From assembly GCA_900404475.1 (NCBI GenBank), contig OUQQ01000523.1:1-14828 (forward strand): a stretch of 14,828 bases of DNA. Direction: 5' to 3'. Shown here piece by piece: positions 10,801 to 14,828 of the stretch. The notes under the pieces are model-generated. The model did no database searches. It was not told where the DNA came from and was given only the letters and a program-made list of their open reading frames with translations. The position numbers were made by a program, and so were the translations under genes. Numbering within the stretch: position 1 is the first letter of the stretch; every line of letters begins with the position of its first letter. The DNA is from Spongospora subterranea. Lineage: Eukaryota; Endomyxa; Phytomyxea; Plasmodiophorida; Plasmodiophoridae.

Positions 10801-10802
10801 AA
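4821..10802 (+). CDS. EP400/Domino-like chromatin protein with degenerate SNF2 ATPase, ~1,647 aa
   Basis: Proposed CDS join(4821..4974, 5040..5740, 5795..5837, 5898..6110, 6157..6316, 6372..7041, 7096..7578, 7629..7817, 7882..8049, 8102..8206, 8259..8333, 8380..8442, 8488..8598, 8647..8886, 8935..9123, 9170..9577, 9625..9691, 9741..9872, 9929..10060, 10112..10246, 10297..10802), 4,944 nt with phase kept throughout. Two donors are uncertain but phase-neutral (4974 or 4992; 5837 or 5849), and exon 6 may hide further introns. EP400/Domino proteins are the large nuclear scaffold and remodeller of TIP60/NuA4-type complexes that act on H2A.Z nucleosomes. Seen: HSA domain (about residues 166-236), SNF2-like region (345 to about 960), a basic Lys/Arg stretch near 9290-9330, a SANT/Myb fold (about 1,319-1,370), and a Ser/Pro/Met/Gln-rich tail. 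The domain order HSA-SNF2-SANT is that of EP400. The ATPase motifs are not intact. It is about half the length of human EP400. Confidence 0.82.
5381..5594 (+). other. HSA domain of the EP400-like protein
   Basis: The encoded segment has the HSA signature: PPRLRTNWDCLLDEMKWMA, then DFDQEFVWKR, then a basic run KAQKHVERRTLRRK. HSA domains form a long helix that binds actin and actin-related proteins (Arp4/BAF53) in NuA4- and SWR1-type complexes. The aromatic and acidic positions conserved in EP400 and Domino (NWD, DEM, WMA, DF) are present, so this part looks functional, in contrast to the ATPase region that follows. Confidence 0.88.
6032..8206 (+). other. degenerate SNF2 helicase/ATPase region (predicted pseudo-ATPase)
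   Basis: Homology to the EP400 ATPase is traceable piece by piece: LRDYQVVALDWL, then LADDP-GLGKH at Walker A (His where Thr/Ser is expected, residue 375), HLIIASPASIDRWLNEF (motif Ia region), WDYIIIDVAD at motif II (Val466 where the DEAH Glu is expected), RLLLATVHNQ at motif III, ICAHPDIVDP (CNHP motif), KLQLLGVSLKNLLQHGRRV, SAILFQHDWNPVVQSQ (motif V region), and SIIRLICKDTVDEF. Between the last two, the motif VI arginines (DRxHRIGQ type) are replaced by CLLSAASKAS. The fold may persist, but ATP hydrolysis is unlikely. Confidence 0.75.
9560..9823 (+). other. SANT/Myb domain of the EP400-like protein, split over three exons
   Basis: After splicing, PFSDEEDVLVVCAV, LFGSNFVIAANFL and GRLRTAKQCAERYAHLVRRG give the three SANT helices. 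They include the expected acidic DEED start, the hydrophobic core and the RTxxQCxxRY motif of helix 3. The introns at 9578-9624 (47 nt) and 9692-9740 (49 nt) fall inside the domain, so it is visible only after splicing. SANT domains in EP400 and Domino contact histone tails or TIP60 complex partners. Confidence 0.8.
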
Positions 10803-10806
10803 TATA
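10801..10806 (+). terminator. variant poly(A) hexamer AATATA at the EP400-like stop
   Basis: AATATA shares two bases with the TAA stop (10800-10802). No AATAAA is visible before the next gene. Its function is only suggested by the same arrangement in neighbouring genes. Confidence 0.35.
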
Positions 10807-10984
10807 TTATCAAGCTTAGTTTTTCTTTTGTGTCACGTTGGGTGGGCAACTGTTGTTGGTCCGTATCTGGAAACAGAGTTTGCCACCCAGTGTACATACT
10901 TGTGAGGGTGTACAGTCTGAGTGCGACTGGAGACACCATCACCCCCGTTTATTGTGTTGCCATTGCCCAACCTCCTTTGGCAAG
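10803..10984 (+). promoter_or_regulatory. short intergenic region upstream of NDUFA5, with imperfect inverted repeat
   Basis: The 182 nt between the EP400-like stop and the NDUFA5 ATG must hold the end of one gene and the promoter, or a trans-splice site, of the other. Arms 10840-10851 (gggtgggcaact) and 10877-10888 (agtttgccaccc) pair at 10 of 12 positions around a 25-nt loop. The frame upstream of the NDUFA5 ATG is open but has no ATG, so it is not treated as coding. Confidence 0.35.
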
Positions 10985-11457
10985 ATGCTCCGATTCGGAA
11001 ACCGTCTCACCTTGCGCTGCATCAACACGAAATGGTCGACTGGCATAAGCGGTCTTGATGTTGTCCCAGATGCTCGTGAAGTTTTGATTGGGCTATACAA
11101 AAAGACGCTCGAAGAGATCAAAGTACTTCCTTTTCATGTTTATCATAGTTTAACCATCAAACACTGGAATAGGTTGTTCCAGAGCATGCTGGATATCGTA
11201 TTGGCGTTGATCAAATCACGAAATTTCGACTCAAAGCATGTGAAGAACTAACGGATTGCAAAGCTATCGAAGATCGGATCGATGACGGTCAGGTCGAAGA
11301 ACTAATCGAACAAGCTCGTGCCGAGCTATCTTTGATTCCAAAGATGGTCGAATGGACACCCTGGGATGTACCTAAAGGGACACCCGAACCCCAAGTAGTT
11401 GACGAAGACGCCAGCGAACGATCTGCCCCTTCACCAACCCCATCGCAGTCAAAATAA
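10985..11457 (+). CDS. NDUFA5: NADH dehydrogenase (ubiquinone) 1 alpha subcomplex subunit 5, 140 aa
   Basis: CDS join(10985..11122, 11173..11457) with one 50-nt GT-AG intron. NDUFA5 (B13) is a small accessory subunit in the matrix arm of mitochondrial complex I. Seen: an N-terminus with basic residues and no acids, then the family's STGxxGL motif (STGISGLDVV), LYKKTLEEIK joined across the intron to VVPEHAGYR, the helical QITKFRLKACEE segment, VEELIEQARAELSLIPKM, and the WTPWDVP tail. This alternation of motifs follows human NDUFA5. A 25-residue acidic, Ser/Pro-rich C-terminal extension goes beyond the human protein (116 aa). It is convergent with the RhoGAP gene, with 39 nt between the stops. 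No clear poly(A) hexamer of its own was found, so its transcript probably ends inside the RhoGAP gene. Confidence 0.92.
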
Positions 11458-11492
11458 CAACCCCATTTCACGCCAATACCTGAAACTATGTC

Positions 11493-11498
11493 TATATT
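11493..11498 (-). terminator. variant poly(A) hexamer AATATA at the RhoGAP stop
   Basis: On the minus strand AATATA overlaps the TAA stop (11499-11497). This is the same arrangement as at the EP400-like stop. No AATAAA is seen in the 39-nt gap to NDUFA5. Confidence 0.35.
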
Positions 11499-13542
11499 AT
11501 GATGTTATCTCTGGCAGTATCGCTGAACTATCGCCATCATCGCTTAGTTCGCTGATTTCCTCGCTGTCTTCGTCGCCTTTTCCGCTAATAGAACGGACCG
11601 TTAATTCGGGATACGCCGTTTCGTATTTTGAATTTCCGTCGTCGGGTTCTGGTTCGCTGGAAAGCTCATCCTGCTCGATCGAATCCCTTTGGGTGAGTGT
11701 TGTCCCTTGTACTCTACTCTGCAACGTCATCGCGTTCATCGATCTCGACAATTGAGACATCGATGGGCCGTTCTTTTGGATGTTGTCTGTTGGCCTAATT
11801 ATTGGTGCAGCTGGCGGCAGATTTATAGCCAACGTCAACTTGGCGCTGTTAGCGACAGAGGGTAGACCCATTCCTTCAGTTGGCTGTTTGAAGCGGAGCG
11901 ATGACGATTTTACCATAGGTGGTGGGCGCTTCTCAGTGGTCGGTAAAGGAGCGGTTTCTGTGGGAAACGTCTCGTTCCTCGCTGATTCGCTGGCTTCGAA
12001 TTTATTTCTCCAGTAAGCGCAGCGTTCCTCAAGCTCCTGTACCCGATTCCGGAGATGGTCGAGCTGTTTCTGTATCCGGGGAGGAATCGGTTCCGGTTCC
12101 ATTGGCTCATCCGGTGGACTATTCTGTCGTTGAACGTTGGTACGATTGACTCCTGATGACATCCCACCAGCCATGCTCTTGCTGACATAAACGGGTGCTG
12201 TTTTCTGTACTGGCTCGGCGCGCTGTATTGACTGAATACTTCCCCTACTCGCCGTTGTGAACAACGTCGACATGAACGTTGATGGTGCTGATTCCTCTTC
12301 GGTTTCTGTGAACATCGGAACCGAAGGCCTTTGCGTTTTTGAAGTTGACTGTGATGATTGAACGCGAGGACGGATCGTTTCCCACACTTTTTGAGCGTGC
12401 CTGGAGGTACGTTTTAGCGTTTTCTGAATGTCGCCTCCGTTCTCAGCCAAGACGGCAGTTATTGCTCGTGCTGACGACGTCTTACTGACACAGTCAACAA
12501 TTGATATGGAATTGTTCCGATGTGAATGTCGACGTTGATCGAGTTCGACTGGGATTCCGTCAAACACTTCATTATATTTTGTGGTCAATATAGTGAAGAT
12601 TTGCTTCATATCGTAGATGGCGCCTGTTTCCGCCCCTGATAGGCAAGGAGAGAAACACATTGCCAGTGATAGTGCCGTCATCTTCGTACTGGCCTGATTG
12701 ATACAAACCTCTGATAATAGCCCGAACAGAGAGTGCATGATGGCGCGATTCTCGAGCGGCATCGACATGACAAGATCGTGGACTTTGGAGGCAGTATCGG
12801 CCTGAAGCATCGCCTGCAGGCGTTCGTGTGTGAATAACGGCGCTGGAAGACACCATAAAAGGCGCTTGATCGCCCCTCCAGTTGACTCCACATCTCGTGA
12901 TTCCTGAGCCGTCAATAGATTCGGCCGGTTCAAATAGACGGATCGACATATCGATTTGATCTGTTGGGATCGACCAGGAATCCGAAATAGCCTAATACAC
13001 CGGGGGTTATGAACGTTCATTATCGAGATGGTTGATGGCGTTTACCCTTCTTGTTGAGCACCACCGTTTGCTTTACAGGATGCGATTAGGTCCAGCAGTG
13101 AAAGAACGACATGACGTGGCATAGCAACTGGCTCATTTATATCGGTCCTTTTGGTATAACATCGTAGATTATAGACCCATGCTTGAGCTTCCTCTGGATC
13201 TGGAGCCAGTAAAAACACGCTCCGGTTTCCAAATAAGAGGACAATGGTTTTCCTTTGCGCGTCATCATCAGATAGATACGCTCCATGCATTTCGCAAAGG
13301 TCAATTGACCCTTTCTCAACATCGTCCTCTGGCCGATTATAGTACTTAAGCTTGCCCCATTCCAATCGAAAATGGCGCCGTTGATAGTAGTTCAGGCCGA
13401 GCTTGTTGTTGGTGAGCTTCTCAAGGACACCCTCCATGCGATATCCTCGAAGACCGCCTTCACTCTGAACCAGAGCGAATTTGGGATGGCACGCGACAAC
13501 GCCATCTCTCTTATATTGCAAACATTGTACGTCAAACATCAC
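11497..13542 (-). CDS. PH and RhoGAP domain protein, 663 aa
   Basis: CDS complement(join(11497..12991, 13046..13542)). One 54-nt intron falls exactly inside the arginine-finger motif. RhoGAP domains speed GTP hydrolysis by Rho-family GTPases; the PH domain usually directs membrane binding. Seen: PH domain about residues 36-131 (starts MEGVLEKL, conserved Trp122 in AQAWVYNL), then RhoGAP about 135-320 with EGLFRIPGR (finger Arg169), the conserved Lys in IKRLLWCLP (Lys208), and KMTALSLAMCFSP. The Asn usually conserved there is Ser274. The rest is low-complexity Ser/Pro/Thr-rich, with a short predicted coiled coil (IQKQLDHLRNRVQELEERC) and an acidic Ser-Glu tail. The order PH-RhoGAP-coiled coil resembles the ARHGAP22/24/25 group, but orthology is not claimed. 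An in-frame stop precedes the ATG pair at 13542. The DCTN3-like gene ends 66 nt upstream on the same strand. Confidence 0.9.
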
Positions 13543-13608
13543 TCAAGAATCAAACCGTAAAAGGGGAGATGGCCAAAAATGCAGAACTTGATCAACGGTG
13601 AAATGACA

Positions 13609-14320
13609 TTATTTTATTGCTGAGGTTTCAACACCCTCTAGTTGTTGTAGACGAAAATCGAGACGATGAAGACGGATTGAACATTTGTGAACCTGAAAAA
13701 TGTGATTCCAACAAGTTTTCGTCATTAAGATATAATGGTTGACCTGAGCGTGATAGGACGCAGCTAGCGCCTCAAGATGATAGCGCAATTGATCGGCGCG
13801 TTCAGCTCGGCTTGTCATGGCCACGATCATGTCATTAATGCGGCGATGGAGTTTGGCGGAATGCATATAATCTGGGTCTTGGTCCAGTACACCTGGTAAA
13901 CGACATTAGCGACGGATTATGGTGGATATCGTGTCACACCGCGAACGGAATCAAAATGCTCAAAAAGAGTGGTCAAATTCCTAACTCGTGGAAGACTCTC
14001 GATTAGGATATCCCATAGAGCAAACGAGTCGCCATGATTGATTAAAGTCGGAGTAATCCGATCATCTACAGATGGTCATTTCGTCCAGAGTGTTTGAGCG
14101 GCGATTGTCATCGGCTCTAACATAATCGGCATGCCTCATCGATATCGGGATGGGATTTCATCATGCTCTCCACCTTGGATTGCACAGCCCGTAGACGCTT
14201 CATCCTCTCTATTCGGGACGCTAACCTGGCTATTCGCAAATGGATGCCGGTTTGTCCATTGTCGACGATGTGGTCACTGATACTGCTTTCTGCATCATTG
14301 CGGTTGTGATCATGACCCAT
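13609..14320 (-). CDS. DCTN3: dynactin subunit 3 (p24)-like protein, 185 aa
   Basis: CDS complement(join(13609..13692, 13744..13892, 13940..14065, 14122..14320)), 558 nt and in phase, with GT-AG introns of 51, 47 and 56 nt. DCTN3/p24 is a helical subunit of the dynactin shoulder, which supports cytoplasmic dynein. The product is nearly all helical with heptad-like segments. Recalled similarities to human DCTN3 (186 aa) are YDRITPTLIN against its YIDRIAIPD region, LTTLFEHFDSVRGVLD against its NALVPMLDS segment, MHSAKLHRRINDMI against EHAARLQRLAQIHI, and a closing run of short helices ending near LQQLEG. These are weak individually but are in order and co-linear with equal total length. Other small coiled-coil proteins cannot be excluded. 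The symbol is a best guess. Confidence 0.6.
13613..13618 (-). terminator. poly(A) signal AATAAA in the last codons of the DCTN3-like gene
   Basis: On the minus strand AATAAA lies just before the TAA stop (13611-13609), so cleavage would fall about 10-30 nt later. That leaves almost no room before the RhoGAP ATG at 13542. Confidence 0.6.
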
Positions 14321-14527
14321 TTGATTGGTAATGACGATCTGTCGTCACGGCGGGAGGGATGCGCCCTGACTAGTGATGCGGATATTTTATAAAATATTTT
14401 ACGCATTTTAAAATGCCTTCAGATTTATTGGATTTTTTAATCGAAAAAAGTCCCAAAACCGTGGATCCGCGCAGCAAACTTCGGGCTCTCGTTTCGTTCG
14501 ACGTTTGTGCACATAGAAGCTCGTTCC
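14321..14527. promoter_or_regulatory. divergent promoter between the DCTN3-like and BED-finger genes
   Basis: A 207-nt region separates two divergent ATGs. Two perfect palindromes lie side by side: 14382-14397 (atattttataaaatat, 16 bp) and 14403-14416 (gcattttaaaatgc, 14 bp). The first contains TATAAAA on both strands, so one symmetric TATA element could serve both directions, about 65 nt from one ATG and 130 nt from the other. Confidence 0.5.
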
Positions 14528-14828
14528 ATGAGTAGCTCAAACAAACGAGGAAGGCCTCAGGCTGCGATCCATGTCCATTTCAAAAAGTTCCTCAAAACCG
14601 GCGATCTCAAGTGTGATCAAGCCGAATGCATTTATTGCGGAAAAAGGTTTGCATATTCGAAACAAGGTCTGGATCGACATGCAAGTAACTGTGCTAAGGT
14701 TAGATTTCCAAATCTCGTACGCCGATTCTCTTCTTGAACCAATATTCCTTAGTTCCCGCGTGGCATTGGCTTGCTTTGTAATGGACCTGTAGAATCTGAT
14801 TATATTTCTGACGATGGGGATGACCATG
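14528..14828 (+). CDS. BED-type zinc finger protein, 5' part (runs off the window)
   Basis: Partial CDS join(14528..14698, 14753..>14828) with a 54-nt GT-AG intron, open to the window end. The start MSSSNKRGRPQ is followed by a BED-like finger: a HFKKF aromatic/basic lead, then CIYCGKRF, then LDRHASNC, giving the Cys2-His-Cys ligand set. BED fingers bind DNA in chromatin factors and in hAT-type transposases, and many host genes with them are domesticated transposases. The second exon is acidic (ESDYISDDGDD). Too little is present to tell a host transcription factor from a transposon-derived gene. It shares a divergent promoter with the DCTN3-like gene. Confidence 0.75.

Noticed and set aside
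10838..10984. N-terminal extension of NDUFA5, open in frame upstream of its ATG
   Set aside because: There is no ATG in the extension, it is rich in Cys and His without similarity to NDUFA5, and the proposed ATG already gives a family-like N-terminus.
11910..12188. Additional open frames on both strands within the RhoGAP tail
   Set aside because: The long minus-strand exon gives a continuous Ser/Pro-rich tail with a coiled coil; the others lack start context and family resemblance.

Overview
This is a eukaryotic nuclear window, almost certainly from a small compact animal genome. I favour a nematode, possibly an enoplean such as a whipworm; that lineage guess is inference. All genes have very short spliceosomal introns (41-65 nt, most 45-56), intergenic gaps are tens to a few hundred bases, 3' ends are minimal, and the proteins are animal-type (RFC2, EP400-like, NDUFA5, PH-RhoGAP, a dynactin p24-like protein, a BED finger). 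I see no bacterial operon signals, tRNA, rRNA, CRISPR or intact transposon. Exon boundaries below were worked out by hand from GT/GC-AG sites, reading phase and family alignments recalled from memory. No transcript data were available.

Layout. 160-442 (+): a small two-exon hypothetical gene. 482-1630 (+): an NSUN-family RNA m5C methyltransferase in four exons, only 39 nt downstream. 1689-3023 (-): RFC2, the clamp-loader subunit, in five exons, convergent with the methyltransferase. 3024-4820: about 1.8 kb without a confident gene. It holds an N at 4348 flanked by a near-perfect 220-bp direct repeat, which looks like two contig ends that overlap but were not merged. 4821-10802 (+): a roughly 21-exon, about 1,647-aa EP400/Domino-like chromatin protein with an HSA domain, a SNF2-type ATPase region and a SANT domain. 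10985-11457 (+): NDUFA5 of mitochondrial complex I. 11497-13542 (-): a PH-RhoGAP protein. 13609-14320 (-): a DCTN3-like dynactin subunit. 14528-14828 (+): the 5' part of a BED-type zinc finger gene, running off the window.

The most notable content is the EP400-like gene. Its fold-defining segments can be followed through the helicase region, but every catalytic motif I can locate has changed: the Walker A Thr is His, the DEAH Glu is Val, and the motif VI arginine region is gone. It therefore looks like an HSA-SANT scaffold with a dead ATPase. The same gene appears to use two GC-AG introns. Other observations are poly(A)-type hexamers that overlap stop codons in several genes, two perfect AT-rich palindromes in the divergent DCTN3/BED promoter, and tightly spaced same-strand gene pairs. 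The genes are otherwise functionally unrelated housekeeping genes; I see no sign that they form one pathway.
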